Counted from the first letter of the stretch, positions 1 to 9,708 are shown. The stretch is 64,000 nucleotides of DNA from Klebsiella pneumoniae (GCA_945862315.1 CAMAXW010000003.1:61244-125243); one strand, 5' to 3'. The notes: generated by a model from the sequence alone, not told the origin. Made by a program: numbers and translations.

Positions 1-926
1 ACGTTGGCACCGCTCAAGATAGCGACCAGCGTCTGCCCGGTCAGACCCTCGCGCGCGACGTACTGCTTGAGACCCGCCATCGCCAAGGCCCCCGCCGGCT
101 CGGCGATCGCGCGCGTATCCTCAAAGATGTCTTTTACGGCCGCACAGATTTCATCGATAGACACGGTGAGCACTTCATCCACGTATTCACGGGCAATCCG
201 AAAAGGCTCCACCCCCGCCTGACGCACGGCCGCGCCATCGGCAAATGTCCCCACGCGCTCCAGCACCACCCGCTCGCCAACCGCTAGTGCGCGCGCCATA
301 CACGCTGATTCGGCCGCTTCCACCCCAATGACACGAATACTGGGGTCCAATGCTTTGACGTAGGCTGCGATCCCCGCAATCAGGCCACCGCCGCCTACCG
401 GCACCAACACCGCGTGGATGGGCGCCGTGTGCTGACGCATGATTTCCATGCCCACCGTGCCCTGCCCAGCAATGACCAGGGGATGGTCGTAAGGCGGCAC
501 GTAGGTGAGGTCACGCGATTGCGCCAGCGTGTGCGCATGATCGGCGGCTTCATCGTAGTTATTGCCGTGCAGGATAATCTCGGCGTTCATGCGCCGAACG
601 GCGGCAATCTTAATCTCAGGGGTGGTCTTGGGCATGACGATGGTGGCACTCAGACCCAGTTTTTGCGCCGACAGCGCCACGCCCTGCGCGTGATTGCCTG
701 CCGAAGCGGTGATCACGCCCCGCGCCCGCTCGCTCGGCGAGAGCGCCGCCATCATGGTGTACGCGCCGCGTAGCTTGTACGAAAAAACCGGCTGCATATC
801 TTCGCGCTTTAACCACACTGGGTTGTCCAAACGCAGACTCATCAGCGGCAGGAGGTCCAGAGGGGTCTCGCGCGCCACATCGTAAACCGGCGCTTTGAGG
901 ATTAATTTCAGGTATTGGTCGAGCAT
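1..926 (-). CDS. ilvA: Threonine ammonia-lyase (threonine deaminase), 3' end outside window
   Basis: Read on the minus strand from the ATG at 926 to the left edge, 308 codons without a stop. The product would convert threonine to 2-oxobutanoate plus ammonia, the first committed step of isoleucine synthesis. It has the fold-type II PLP signature YKLRGA with the Schiff-base lysine near residue 55, the ASAGNHAQG substrate loop, and the glycine-rich phosphate-binding run VGGGGLIAG. The visible part ends at ILSGANV, close to the end of the catalytic domain. Whether ACT-type regulatory domains follow, separating biosynthetic IlvA from catabolic TdcB, cannot be seen. It is divergent from rpiA with about 57 bp between the starts. 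Confidence 0.93.
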   Translation of the reverse strand, partial: MLDQYLKLILKAPVYDVARETPLDLLPLMSLRLDNPVWLKREDMQPVFSYKLRGAYTMMAALSPSERARGVITASAGNHAQGVALSAQKLGLSATIVMPKTTPEIKIAAVRRMNAEIILHGNNYDEAADHAHTLAQSRDLTYVPPYDHPLVIAGQGTVGMEIMRQHTAPIHAVLVPVGGGGLIAGIAAYVKALDPSIRVIGVEAAESACMARALAVGERVVLERVGTFADGAAVRQAGVEPFRIAREYVDEVLTVSIDEICAAVKDIFEDTRAIAEPAGALAMAGLKQYVAREGLTGQTLVAILSGAN

Positions 927-983
927 CCGCCTAAGATAACATCGAAGCCTGTATAGGGCCGCCCAGCGCGCAGTGAGGAATCC

Positions 984-1637
984 ATGGATCAGAATGAAAA
1001 AAAATACCGCGTGGCGCGCGCCGCGCTGGCGTTCGTCCCCGCCAACGCCATTGTGGGCGTTGGCACCGGCAGCACCGCCAACTTTTTCATCGACGCGCTG
1101 GGCGAGCAGCGCGCCAGTATCCGCGGCGCGGTGGCCAGTTCCGAGGCCAGCGCCGCCCGCTTGCGCGCGTTGGGAATCACCCTGTTTGATCTCAACGAGG
1201 CCGGCGAATTACCGATTTATGTCGATGGTGCCGACGAAACCACGCGCGAGCGTTGTCTGATCAAGGGCGGTGGCGGCGCCTTAACGCGGGAAAAAATTGT
1301 GGCCGCGGCCAGCCGCCAATTTGTTTGCGTGGTTGACGACAGCAAGCTGGTGACCCAGTTAGGTCGTTTCCCGCTGCCGGTGGAAGTCATTCCTTTGGCG
1401 CTTGCTCAGGTTGCCCGCGCCCTGACCCAATTAGGTGGCAGGCCGGTGCTCCGGGCCGGATTCGTGACCGATAACGGCAATCAGATCCTCGACGTCCACG
1501 ATTTAATCATCAGCGCGCCGGGCGCCTTGGAGAGCCAAATTAATCAGCTGGTGGGGGTGGTGACCAACGGTTTGTTCGCCAACCGGCCCGCCGACATCGT
1601 GCTCATGAGTACCCCGCAGGGGGTTGAGCGCTTCTAA
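984..1637 (+). CDS. rpiA: Ribose-5-phosphate isomerase A
   Basis: 217 residues, the usual RpiA length. The enzyme interconverts ribose-5-phosphate and ribulose-5-phosphate in the non-oxidative pentose phosphate pathway, in the cytoplasm. The family motifs are all present: VGTGSTA near residue 28 (phosphate loop), DGADET near 80 (catalytic Asp) and [11 protein letters not shown] near 93 (catalytic Glu/Lys region). The start ATG follows a weak purine-rich GAGGA stretch. It converges on tatC with only 12 bp between the stop codons and no clear terminator in between. Confidence 0.96.
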   Translation: MDQNEKKYRVARAALAFVPANAIVGVGTGSTANFFIDALGEQRASIRGAVASSEASAARLRALGITLFDLNEAGELPIYVDGADETTRERCLIKGGGGALTREKIVAAASRQFVCVVDDSKLVTQLGRFPLPVEVIPLALAQVARALTQLGGRPVLRAGFVTDNGNQILDVHDLIISAPGALESQINQLVGVVTNGLFANRPADIVLMSTPQGVERF

Positions 1638-1649
1638 AGGACGCACGCC

Positions 1650-2474
1650 TCAGGGCAGGTCGCGCGGCGGGTTCCCCACGGGCACCACGGCTTGACTGGG
1701 TCCGTCTTCTTCTTCGTCCTCTTCCTTGATGAACAGGCGACAGAACAACAGGCCTAGTTCGTAGAGCAGGCACATGGGAATGGCCATGAGCGTCTGCGAG
1801 ACCGGATCGGGTGGGGTGAGAATCGCTGCCACGATAAACACCCCAACGATCACATAGGGGCGCTTATTCGACAGCGCGCGGCGGGTCGTGATGCCGGTTT
1901 TGACCAGCAAAAAAGTGGCCACCGGGATTTCGAAGGCAGCCCCAAACGCAAAAAACATCACGATGACGAAGTCGAGATATTTTGAGATGTCGGTCATCAC
2001 CGTCACGCCTTCGGGCGCCGCCGCCGTGAGAAAGCCAAAAATAACCGGGAACACCACGAAATAAGCGAACGCGGTGCCTAAATAAAAGAGGGCAATGGTG
2101 GACGCCAACAGCGGCAACGCCAAACGCCGCTCATGCCGATAGAGCCCCGGCCCGACAAACGCCCAAATCTGATAAAAAATGTAGGGCACGCTGAGCATGA
2201 TGGCCATGAAGCACACCAGCTTGAAAGGCGCCAAAAAAGGTGAGGCGACGTCGGTTGCGATCATCTGCGCGCCAACTTCCGCCATCTTGTCCATCATGGG
2301 GCGAGACAGCCACGAATACAGTGGGTTCGCCAGCGGCATCAGCACCAAAACCAGAATGAGCACACACAGGATGGTGCGAATGAGGCGATCGCGTAGCTCC
2401 GCCAAATGCGAGAGAAAACTTTGCTCGCGCTGATCTTGACCAGCGTTTGAGTCAGGCAGGGGATCGGTGGCCAT
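1650..2474 (-). CDS. tatC: Sec-independent (Tat) translocase subunit TatC
   Basis: 274 residues with six predicted membrane segments. TatC recognises twin-arginine signal peptides and forms the core of the Tat export complex in the inner membrane. The N-terminal SHLAELRDRLIR motif (about residues 22-33) is the TatC signature, and PFLAPFKL follows in the first periplasmic loop. The C-terminal tail is acidic (EEDEEEDG). It is the last gene of the hisA-F-I-E-tatA-B-C run, 9 bp behind tatB. Confidence 0.97.
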   Translation of the reverse strand: MATDPLPDSNAGQDQREQSFLSHLAELRDRLIRTILCVLILVLVLMPLANPLYSWLSRPMMDKMAEVGAQMIATDVASPFLAPFKLVCFMAIMLSVPYIFYQIWAFVGPGLYRHERRLALPLLASTIALFYLGTAFAYFVVFPVIFGFLTAAAPEGVTVMTDISKYLDFVIVMFFAFGAAFEIPVATFLLVKTGITTRRALSNKRPYVIVGVFIVAAILTPPDPVSQTLMAIPMCLLYELGLLFCRLFIKEEDEEEDGPSQAVVPVGNPPRDLP

Positions 2475-2483
2475 GGTGGAGGG

Positions 2484-2783
2484 TCAGGCCGAGCCCGGGT
2501 CCTTGGTATCGGCGGCGGGTGTGGTGTCGCGCGGCGCGCTCGGCGCCTGATCGTTGAAAACGATGCGCTCGCCGGCGGTGTTGCGCAAATCCTGCTGCAG
2601 CCGGGTGAATTCAGAGCGCCCCACATCGCGGTCAAACTCGTTGCGCAGTTCGCGCGTGATGCGCTGCGCGCGGCCCAACCACTGGCCGGCCGTGCGCACG
2701 AGCTCCGGCAAGCGTTCCGGCCCCACCACCAGCAGCGCCACGAGGCCGATCAACACGATTTCGGTAAAACCGACTTCAAACAT
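2484..2783 (-). CDS. tatB: Tat translocase subunit TatB
   Basis: 99 residues. One N-terminal transmembrane helix begins with the FEVGFTEIVLIGLVALLVVG pattern. It is followed by the conserved GPERLPE hinge and a long charged amphipathic helix, which separates TatB from the shorter TatA. TatB works with TatC as the signal-peptide receptor. It lies 12 bp behind tatA and 9 bp before tatC, so co-transcription is very likely. It is shorter than E. coli TatB (171 residues), with a reduced C-terminal tail. Confidence 0.95.
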   Translation of the reverse strand: MFEVGFTEIVLIGLVALLVVGPERLPELVRTAGQWLGRAQRITRELRNEFDRDVGRSEFTRLQQDLRNTAGERIVFNDQAPSAPRDTTPAADTKDPGSA

Positions 2784-2795
2784 GGCGCTGGCGGC

Positions 2796-3017
2796 TCAGG
2801 ATTTTGTTTTGTCGGGGGCAGCCGCCGGCTCGGCCTCGATCACTCGATTGTTGTCGCTCGCCTCGGGGTTGGCGTCGTCTTTACCGTCGCGCAGCGCTTT
2901 CTTGAAATCGCGAATCCATCCGCCAACGTCGGAACCCAGTCCTTTAATCTTCTTCGTGCCGAACATCAGCCCCACGATGATGAGGATGATGACCAGCTCC
3001 TTAATACCGATACCCAT
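2796..3017 (-). CDS. tatA: Tat translocase pore subunit TatA
   Basis: 73 residues from ATG 3017, which has an AGGAG ribosome site 7-8 bases upstream; a longer open frame to 3152 would overlap hisE and lacks family similarity. The protein has a short N-terminal transmembrane helix, the FGTKKIKGLG hinge (Phe-Gly at the end of the helix) and a short amphipathic helix, as in TatA/TatE. TatA oligomers assemble on TatBC to let folded proteins through the inner membrane. It is followed by tatB after 12 bp. Confidence 0.95.
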   Translation of the reverse strand: MGIGIKELVIILIIVGLMFGTKKIKGLGSDVGGWIRDFKKALRDGKDDANPEASDNNRVIEAEPAAAPDKTKS

Positions 3018-3072
3018 GTGAGTTCTCCTGCACGCAGCCCGCAGAGGCTTGCGCAAATGAGTAGATGAACAG

Positions 3073-3399
3073 CTATTTTTCCTGACGGGAGGCTTTTTCC
3101 TCCACCCCTGAGATACCGAACCGGCGACCCAGTTCCGCCAGTACAGATTCATATCCTATGCCGCGCGCCGACAGCGCGACCAGCAGATGAAACCATAAAT
3201 CCGCCACTTCGTGTATGAGTGCCGCATCGTCGTCGTGACCTGCGGCGATCACGACCTCCGTAGCCTCTTCGCCAATTTTTTTGCGGATGAGATCGAGACC
3301 ACCGGCATACAGCCGTGCCACATAGGATTTCGCCGGATCCGCGCTCTTCCTTTGTTCCAGAATTAGGGCCAACTGTTGCAAGATTTCTGCGTCTGTCAT
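3073..3399 (-). CDS. hisE: Phosphoribosyl-ATP pyrophosphatase
   Basis: About 108 residues. Hydrolyses phosphoribosyl-ATP to phosphoribosyl-AMP, the second step of histidine synthesis. The MazG-like metal-binding pattern is visible as KKIGEEATEVVIAA with downstream EVADLWFHLL. Two adjacent ATGs exist (3402 and 3399). A GGAGG lies one base before the first and four before the second, so 3399 is preferred. HisE is separate from HisI (no fusion), 16 bp downstream of it, and sits before tatA as in many gammaproteobacteria and betaproteobacteria. Confidence 0.95.
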   Translation of the reverse strand: MTDAEILQQLALILEQRKSADPAKSYVARLYAGGLDLIRKKIGEEATEVVIAAGHDDDAALIHEVADLWFHLLVALSARGIGYESVLAELGRRFGISGVEEKASRQEK

Positions 3400-3415
3400 C
3401 ATGCCTCCGACGGCC

Positions 3416-3799
3416 TCAGCCGCGGTAAATTTCGCTCGGAGCTTTGAGAACCGGGTCCACGCTGTGCCAAGCATCCTGCACGTATACCCGGTAGAAGCAG
3501 CTCTCACGGCCAGTGTGGCAGGCAATCCCACCCACCTGTTCCACCCGCAAGACAACGGCGTCGCCATCGCAGTCTAAACGCAGCTCCACCAACCGCTGCA
3601 CGTGCCCGGATTCCTCGCCCTTACGCCATAATTTTTGGCGCGAGCGCGACCAATACACGGCCCGTCCTTCCTGCACCGTCGCGGCCAGCGCTTGGCGATT
3701 CATCCACGCGACCGTCAGCACCCGAGCGCTGAGCGCGTCCTGCGCCACTGCCGCAATAAGCCCCTGCCCGTCCCATTTGACCTCGTCCAGCCAGCTCAC
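3416..3799 (-). CDS. hisI: Phosphoribosyl-AMP cyclohydrolase
   Basis: 127 residues, stand-alone HisI. Opens the adenine ring of phosphoribosyl-AMP, the third histidine step. The Mg/Zn-binding motifs are clear: LDCDGDAV and [15 protein letters not shown], which supply the metal-ligand cysteines and aspartates. Its start overlaps the hisF stop by 4 bp, implying translational coupling. Confidence 0.96.
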   Translation of the reverse strand: MSWLDEVKWDGQGLIAAVAQDALSARVLTVAWMNRQALAATVQEGRAVYWSRSRQKLWRKGEESGHVQRLVELRLDCDGDAVVLRVEQVGGIACHTGRESCFYRVYVQDAWHSVDPVLKAPSEIYRG

Positions 3800-4557
3800 A
3801 GGCGCATCTCGATGCCCGCGCGGGCCAGATGCTGCTTCGCGGCGCCCACCGTATGCTCGCCAAAATGGAAAATACTGGCGGCCAGCACAGCATCCGCGTG
3901 CCCTTCCAGGACCCCGGCGACCAAGTGATCTAAATTTCCCACGCCGCCGGAAGCGATGACCGGCACCGAGACGGCGTCAGCGACAGCGCGGGTCAAGGCT
4001 AAATCAAAACCATCGCGCGTACCGTCGCGGTCCATGCTGGTTAGCAAAATTTCACCGGCACCGGCGGCCGCCATGCGTGCCGCCCATTCCACCGCATCGA
4101 GCCCCGTGGGCTTACGGCCACCATGCGTAAAGACTTCCCAGCGCCCCGGGGCCACCTGACGGGCGTCGACAGCCACCACGATGCATTGCGATCCGTACTT
4201 GGTTGCCGCGGCGCACACAAAATCAGGATTAGCCACCGCAGCGGTGTTGATGCCGACTTTATCGGCGCCCGCGCTGAGCATGCGCTGTACGTCGGCCAGC
4301 GTGCGGATGCCACCCCCAACGGTCAGCGGAATGAAAACCTGCGCGGCGACGGCTTCGACCACCTGCACCAGCGTGGCGCGCTCCTCGCTGCTGGCGGTGA
4401 TGTCCAGAAACGTAATTTCATCCGCACCTTGGGCGTCGTAACGCCGGGCGATTTCCACCGGATCACCGGCGTCGCGGATGTCCACAAAGCGCACGCCCTT
4501 GACCACGCGGCCGGCGTCGACGTCGAGACAGGGGATGATTCTTTTGGCCAGACCCAT
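3796..4557 (-). CDS. hisF: Imidazole glycerol phosphate synthase cyclase subunit
   Basis: 253 residues from ATG 4557; an upstream in-frame extension has no HisF similarity. It is a TIM barrel that uses ammonia from HisH to form imidazole glycerol phosphate and AICAR. Visible motifs are IPCLDVD (Asp-11, catalytic), VGGGIR (phosphate site) and SMDRDGT (second catalytic Asp near 130). The partner glutaminase gene hisH is not in this window. It lies 74 bp behind hisA and overlaps hisI by 4 bp. Confidence 0.97.
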   Translation of the reverse strand: MGLAKRIIPCLDVDAGRVVKGVRFVDIRDAGDPVEIARRYDAQGADEITFLDITASSEERATLVQVVEAVAAQVFIPLTVGGGIRTLADVQRMLSAGADKVGINTAAVANPDFVCAAATKYGSQCIVVAVDARQVAPGRWEVFTHGGRKPTGLDAVEWAARMAAAGAGEILLTSMDRDGTRDGFDLALTRAVADAVSVPVIASGGVGNLDHLVAGVLEGHADAVLAASIFHFGEHTVGAAKQHLARAGIEMRL

Positions 4558-4631
4558 AATGGCAGTAGCGCTTTCGGACTCGACTCGGGGCGATGAGAAG
4601 GGGTTGCCTGAGCGGGCAAACCCCCGCGGGC

Positions 4632-5372
4632 TTAGTGTGAACTGAGTTCGTCTGCGAGCTGCTGCGCCGCGCGCAGGTCCAGCGTTCCTTCGTAGATGGC
4701 ACGTCCGGTGATAGTCCCCGCGATGCCTTCCGATTCCACCGCGCACAACGCGTGGATATCCTCAAGATTGCTCACCCCACCCGAGGCGATAACGGGGATG
4801 GTTAAGTGCCGCGCAAACGCCACCGTGGCCTCTAAGTTTAGCCCGCTCAGCATGCCATCGCGGCGGATGTCGGTAAAAATGATCGCTTCCACCCCATCCT
4901 GCTCGAACTGTTTGGCCAGATCCGTGGCGTCGTGCCGTGCCAGTTTTGACCAACCCTCGATGGCCACTTTGCCGTCGCGCACATCGAGGCCCACCAAGAT
5001 ATGGCCGGGAAATTCCAGGCACATGTTCTCCACAAAATGGGGGCTGGTCACCGCTTTGGTACCGAGAATAACGTAACGAACACCCGCGCTGAGGTAGCGT
5101 TGGATGGTGTCTTCGTCACGAATGCCGCCGCCCACCTCGATGGGCACTTGCGGGAAAGCCGCAGCGATCTCGCCGATGGCCGCAAAGTTGATGGGCTTGC
5201 CCTCGATTGCGCCATTGAGGTCAACCAAATGCAGGCGGCGCGCACCAGCCTCCACCCAGCGGGTAGCCATCGCCAAGGGGTCGGAGGAGTAGATGGTATC
5301 GTCGGTCATCACGCCCTGTCGCAGGCGTACGCAGTGACCGTCTTTGATATCAATGGCAGGGATGATCAACAT
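4632..5372 (-). CDS. hisA: ProFAR isomerase (HisA)
   Basis: 246 residues, a TIM barrel paralogous to HisF. It catalyses the Amadori rearrangement of ProFAR to PRFAR in histidine synthesis. The catalytic aspartates lie in IPAIDIKDG (Asp-8) and in [18 protein letters not shown] (near 129 and 170), with the phosphate-binding motifs EVGGGIR and ASGGVS. It is the first his gene here. The 104 bp upstream separate it from polA rather than from hisB/hisH, so the rest of the pathway is elsewhere. Confidence 0.97.
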   Translation of the reverse strand: MLIIPAIDIKDGHCVRLRQGVMTDDTIYSSDPLAMATRWVEAGARRLHLVDLNGAIEGKPINFAAIGEIAAAFPQVPIEVGGGIRDEDTIQRYLSAGVRYVILGTKAVTSPHFVENMCLEFPGHILVGLDVRDGKVAIEGWSKLARHDATDLAKQFEQDGVEAIIFTDIRRDGMLSGLNLEATVAFARHLTIPVIASGGVSNLEDIHALCAVESEGIAGTITGRAIYEGTLDLRAAQQLADELSSH

Positions 5373-5476
5373 GGGGCAGGCGGAACCTAGAGCACCGCTG
5401 CTGGCGGTGAATTGTGGAGGGTGACTGGTCTGGTTTCAATTTAATGCGGTTGCCGGTTCGCCGCAAGCTGGGCGCG

Positions 5477-8209
5477 CTAATGAGCCTCATCCCAGTTCTG
5501 TCCAACCCCCACATCCACCACTAAGGCAACCTTAAGGCTGGCGGCCTCGACCATCAGCGTACGCAGCTGCGCCGTGACCGCCGGCACCGCATCGGCATCG
5601 ACCTCCAGCACCAGTTCATCGTGAACTTGCAGGATAATCTCGGCCGGCACCTGCTCGCCAACCAGCCAGCGGTCGACGTCGATCATCGCTTGTTTAATGA
5701 TATCCGCCGCGGTTCCCTGCATCGGGGCGTTGATCGCGGTGCGCTCTGCAGCTTGGCGGCGTTGGACATTGCGAGAGTTGATCTCGGGCAGATACAGGCG
5801 GCGACCGGCCACGGTTTCCACGTAGGACTGCGCGTGCGCGAGCTCCCGAATTTCGTCCATATAGCGCTTCACGCCGGGATAGCGGGCGAAGTACAACGCC
5901 ACGTAAGACTGGGCCGCATGGCGCTCAATGTGGAGTTGGCGGGCCAAACCAAACGCCGACATGCCGTAAATCAGCCCAAAGTTAATGGCTTTGGCGGAGC
6001 GGCGCTGGTCGTCGGTCACCTGCGCCGGCGCGCAGCCGAAAACCTCTGCGGCCGTGGCCCGATGCACATCCAAGCCTTGCTCGAAAGCGGCCAGCAACCG
6101 CTCGTCCCCGGAGAGGTGGGCCATGATCCTCAGCTCAATTTGCGAATAGTCCGCGGCCATCAGCACCCGCCCGGGCGGGGCAATAAAGGCTTGTCGAATG
6201 CGTCTGCCCTCCCGTGAACGGATCGGGATGTTTTGCAAATTGGGATCCGAGGATGACAGCCGACCGGTAGCGGCCACCGCTTGGTGATAACTGGTGTGCA
6301 CGCGGCCGGTTTGGGGATCGATGTCCTGCGGGAGTCGATCGATATACGTCGACTTTAATTTTGACAGCGTGCGATGTTCGACCAGAAGCCGTGGCAGCGG
6401 GTAATCGATCGCAAGCTCCTGCAGCACAGATTCCGCCGTGGAGGGCTGTCCGGTAGGGGTTTTTTCGGTAACCGGCAGGCCCAATTTATCAAACAGAATG
6501 TGCTGAATCTGTTTGGGTGAACCCATGTTGAAGGTTTCACCCGCCACCGCATAGGCTTCGTTGGCCAGCTCGTGCAGGCGCTTGTTAATCTCCTCGCCCT
6601 GCACCCGCAACAGGCTGGCATCCACCAGCACCCCGCGCCGTTCAATGCGTGAGAGCACCGCGACCACCGGCATTTCGAGATCTTGTAGAACACTGATCAG
6701 CGGTGGCTGGGCGGCCAGCGCCGCCAACAGCCGGTGGTGGAGCCGCAGGCAGATGTCAGCGTCTTCGGCCGCGTAGGGCCCCGCGGTTTCGAGGGGCACT
6801 TGGTTGAACGGAATCTGCTTGGCGCCCTTACCCGCCACGTCCTCGAAAGAAATGGTCGTCACACCCAAATGTTGCATGGCGACCGAATCGAGGTTGTGAC
6901 GGTTGGCGGTGCTATTGAGCACGTAGCTTTCCAGCATGGTGTCAAAACGCACGCCAGCGAGTTTTATCCCGTGATTGAGCAGCACGTTGCAGTCGTACTT
7001 TGCGTGATGACCCACCTTCGCGCGGTTCGGATCCTCCAATAGAGGCTTCAGCCGACCCAACACCACGGCCTCAGAGAGTTGCGTGGGCGCGCCTAAGTAG
7101 TCGTGACCAAACGGCACATAAGCAGCCCGTCCAGGCGCCACACAAAACGACACCCCTACCACCCGCGCCTGCAGATAGCGCAGGCTGGTGGTTTCGGTAT
7201 CAAAGGCAAATAACGCCGCGTTTTCCAGCGTGGCCAGCCAGGCTTCGAAGTGCGCCAGGTCCAGCACGGTTTCGTAGCCCTCGCGGGACAGCGCCACCGG
7301 CGCTGGCCCAGACTCCTCGACAGGGGGCGCGGCGCGCTCTTCGGCTTCTAGCCCGCGCAACCAATTTTTAAAACCTAGCTCGCGATAAAGTTCGGCGAGT
7401 TCTGCGCGCGCAGGTGGGCCGACGACCAGGGTTTCTAGGGTCCAAGGCAGCGGCAAATCGTCTATCAAGGTGACGAGCTTCTGCGACAGCGCCAAGTTCG
7501 GCAAAGTATCCCGCAAATTCTGGCCCACCACGCCGCCAATCTCCCCGGCGTGGCGTTCAATCTCGGCCAAGCTACCGTATTGGGCTAACCATTTGGCAGC
7601 TGTTTTGGGGCCCACTTTGGGCACCCCAGGCACGTTGTCCACGGTATCGCCCACCAAGGTGAGGTAATCGATGATCTGCGCGGGTGTCACGCCAAACTTG
7701 GCGTGCACGCCCAGCGGATCGAGCGTGGTGTTGTCCATGGTGTTAACCAAGGTGATGTCTTCATTCACCAGTTGCGCGAGATCTTTATCCCCGGTGGAGA
7801 TCACCACCCGCGCCCCGCGCCGCGCCGCATCCCGCGCCAGCGTACCAATCACGTCATCGGCTTCCGTACCCTCCATGACGAGCCGCGGCCAGCCCAACGC
7901 ATCGATGAGGCGAAACAGCGCGGGGACTTGGCTGGCGAGTTCAGAGGGCATGGGATCCCGCGTGGCTTTATATTGCGGATACCACTCATCGCGATGGGTT
8001 TTGCCGCGCGGGTCGAACACCACCGCAAAATGCTCGCAGGGGTAATCCTCGCGCAGCTTTTTCAGCATAGAAATCACGCCATGAATGGCGCCGGTGGGCT
8101 GGCCACTGGCGTTCGCCAAGCCGGGCAGGGCGTGGAAAGCACGGTATAAATAGGAAGATCCATCGACCAGCACCAGCAGTGGTTTTGCCATATCCGTGTG
8201 TTTTTTCAT
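5477..8209 (-). CDS. polA: DNA polymerase I
   Basis: 910 residues with all three domains. The N-terminal 5'-3' exonuclease/FEN domain covers about residues 1-300 (VDGSSYLYRAF, TEADDVIG, GVPKVGPKTA). The 3'-5' proofreading domain covers about 325-520 and keeps its acidic residues (FDTETTS, KYDCNVL, YAAEDADI). The family A polymerase domain has motif A (ADYSQIELR), motif B (RRSAKAINFGLIYG) and motif C (VHDELVLE). It fills gaps after Okazaki primer removal and excision repair. The start is uncertain: the ATG at 8209 or an internal ATG at 8191, neither with a strong Shine-Dalgarno. It is divergent from the DUF2782-thrB pair. Confidence 0.97.
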   Translation of the reverse strand: MKKHTDMAKPLLVLVDGSSYLYRAFHALPGLANASGQPTGAIHGVISMLKKLREDYPCEHFAVVFDPRGKTHRDEWYPQYKATRDPMPSELASQVPALFRLIDALGWPRLVMEGTEADDVIGTLARDAARRGARVVISTGDKDLAQLVNEDITLVNTMDNTTLDPLGVHAKFGVTPAQIIDYLTLVGDTVDNVPGVPKVGPKTAAKWLAQYGSLAEIERHAGEIGGVVGQNLRDTLPNLALSQKLVTLIDDLPLPWTLETLVVGPPARAELAELYRELGFKNWLRGLEAEERAAPPVEESGPAPVALSREGYETVLDLAHFEAWLATLENAALFAFDTETTSLRYLQARVVGVSFCVAPGRAAYVPFGHDYLGAPTQLSEAVVLGRLKPLLEDPNRAKVGHHAKYDCNVLLNHGIKLAGVRFDTMLESYVLNSTANRHNLDSVAMQHLGVTTISFEDVAGKGAKQIPFNQVPLETAGPYAAEDADICLRLHHRLLAALAAQPPLISVLQDLEMPVVAVLSRIERRGVLVDASLLRVQGEEINKRLHELANEAYAVAGETFNMGSPKQIQHILFDKLGLPVTEKTPTGQPSTAESVLQELAIDYPLPRLLVEHRTLSKLKSTYIDRLPQDIDPQTGRVHTSYHQAVAATGRLSSSDPNLQNIPIRSREGRRIRQAFIAPPGRVLMAADYSQIELRIMAHLSGDERLLAAFEQGLDVHRATAAEVFGCAPAQVTDDQRRSAKAINFGLIYGMSAFGLARQLHIERHAAQSYVALYFARYPGVKRYMDEIRELAHAQSYVETVAGRRLYLPEINSRNVQRRQAAERTAINAPMQGTAADIIKQAMIDVDRWLVGEQVPAEIILQVHDELVLEVDADAVPAVTAQLRTLMVEAASLKVALVVDVGVGQNWDEAH

Positions 8210-8330
8210 CCGCGTGGGGGATTAATAAAGGATGCCACTGATCACCCCGTATACGACGCGATCTGGGTGGCAGCTGATGCTATGCTTGGGCGCATAAAAT
8301 TCATCATCGCACGTGATTGAGAAACCTCAA

Positions 8331-8681
8331 ATGCGGACTTCGCAGCTACTTCTACTGCTCGCCGGACTAGTCACTTTCCAACTCGCCGTGGCGGGCAATC
8401 CTAGCGGCTTGCAGGAGGTCCCGGGAGCAGGGCCGGACCCCATCGGCCCCATGCAAGATGGCCAAGCTATCGAGCCCGACGTCACCATCGTCCAGCGCAA
8501 AGACGCCACGGTGCAGGAGTACCGGGTCAACGGCCGCCTGTACATGGTCAAAATCAAACCGATAATAGGCCCTTCCTACTACTTAGTTGACCAAGACGGC
8601 GATGGCCGCTTGGAAGCGCGAGTCGGCAATCTGGCCAATCAAAATCCCGTCATCCCCCAATGGGTGATTTTTAGCTGGTAG
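8331..8681 (+). CDS. DUF2782 family small exported protein
   Basis: 116 residues from ATG 8331 (a GTG at 8313 is an alternative). It begins with a clear Sec signal peptide (QLLLLLAGLVTFQLAVAG) and ends in a compact domain containing YRVNGRLYMVKIKP, GPSYYLVDQDGDG and IPQWVIFSW, the DUF2782 pattern. The function is unknown. The family typically sits between polA and thrB in gammaproteobacteria, exactly as here, so the identification rests on both sequence and position. It is probably co-transcribed with thrB, which starts 18 bp downstream. Confidence 0.85.
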   Translation: MRTSQLLLLLAGLVTFQLAVAGNPSGLQEVPGAGPDPIGPMQDGQAIEPDVTIVQRKDATVQEYRVNGRLYMVKIKPIIGPSYYLVDQDGDGRLEARVGNLANQNPVIPQWVIFSW

Positions 8682-8699
8682 GCAACTCGCGCAACCCTG

Positions 8700-9650
8700 A
8701 TGGCGGTTTATACCCGTGTCAGCCAACACGCCCTGCGCCACTTCCTAGCGCCCTACGAGCTGGGTCGTGTGCTGGCATTCACAGGCATTGCGCAGGGCAT
8801 CGAGAATTCTAATTTCTACCTGACCACAACCCGTGGTCGCCACATACTCACCGTGTTCGAGCAAATGCCCGGACATCGCCTGCCCTACTACCTTGAGCTC
8901 ATGGCATTCGCGTCCGCCCGCGGGATTCCCTGCGCGCGCCCACTGCTGGGCCACGGCAACAACCCGCTCGGCGAGCTCTGTGGTAAACCGGCGGCAGTGT
9001 TTACGCGACTACCCGGCGCCAGCGTCACTTGCCCCACACTCAACGCCTGCGCGCAGTTAGGCGCCACGCTTGCGCGTCTGCATGTGGCGACAGCGGACTT
9101 TGGGCCGCAACAGGCAGACGCCCGTGGGGCGGCGTGGCGTCAGCAAACAGCAGCGGCCGTGCTAGGAAATCTAACGCCCGAAGACGCCCAGCTAGCGCTG
9201 CAATCTGTAGCGTGGATGGCCACCGCCCCCCTCGCCGCGCTGCCCACAGGCACGCTGCATGCCGACCTATTTCGCGACAATGTGCTTTTTGACGACACGC
9301 AGCTAACCGGCATCGTTGATTTTTATTACGCCTGCCGAGGCCCCTGGCTCTATGACCTTGCCATTGCCGTTATCGACTGGTGTGTGATGGATCGCCCCGC
9401 ACCGGATCTGCAGGCGGCCCAGAGCCTCATCCGGGCTTACCGGGCAATCCGGCCACTCCAGATGCCGGAGTGCAGCGCGTGGCCGGCGGCTTGGCGGGCG
9501 GCAGGTTTGCGTTTCTGGCTGTCGCGTTTGCAAGACGCTTGTTATCCGCGCGCGGGGGAACTCACGTTCACCAAGGATCCGAACGCGTTTCGCCAAATTA
9601 TTCACTTCGCCCTAGAGCAGCCAACGCTGCTTCGCGCCATGTTGGCATAA
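8700..9650 (+). CDS. thrB: Homoserine kinase (aminoglycoside-phosphotransferase fold)
   Basis: 316 residues. This is the ThrB2-type homoserine kinase of pseudomonads and relatives, with an APH/choline-kinase fold rather than the GHMP fold of E. coli ThrB. It phosphorylates homoserine in threonine synthesis. Visible features are the N-terminal GIAQGIENSNF substrate/nucleotide loop, the Brenner-type catalytic motif LHADLFRDNVLF near residue 185 and the metal-binding GIVDFYYA. The gene precedes a strong terminator. Confidence 0.94.
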   Translation: MAVYTRVSQHALRHFLAPYELGRVLAFTGIAQGIENSNFYLTTTRGRHILTVFEQMPGHRLPYYLELMAFASARGIPCARPLLGHGNNPLGELCGKPAAVFTRLPGASVTCPTLNACAQLGATLARLHVATADFGPQQADARGAAWRQQTAAAVLGNLTPEDAQLALQSVAWMATAPLAALPTGTLHADLFRDNVLFDDTQLTGIVDFYYACRGPWLYDLAIAVIDWCVMDRPAPDLQAAQSLIRAYRAIRPLQMPECSAWPAAWRAAGLRFWLSRLQDACYPRAGELTFTKDPNAFRQIIHFALEQPTLLRAMLA

Positions 9651-9660
9651 GCCCCAAAAG

Positions 9661-9685
9661 AAAAGCCCCGCAGAGCGGGGCTTTT
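9661..9685. terminator. Bidirectional Rho-independent terminator
   Basis: A perfect 11-bp stem (AAAAGCCCCGC / GCGGGGCTTTT) with a 3-nt AGA loop. A-runs and T-runs on both sides let it act on both strands. It lies between the convergent thrB (ending 9650) and the OmpA-like lipoprotein gene (ending 9709). Confidence 0.93.
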
Positions 9686-9708
9686 CAGCAAACGAGACAG
9701 GTGCTCGT

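Noticed and set aside
4123..4596. 157-residue plus-strand open frame opposite hisF
   Set aside because: Shadow of hisF; no independent motif.
8192..8330. Imperfect inverted repeat GCCAC...GTGGC between polA and the DUF2782 gene
   Set aside because: Arms are short, interrupted and far apart; not convincing as an operator.
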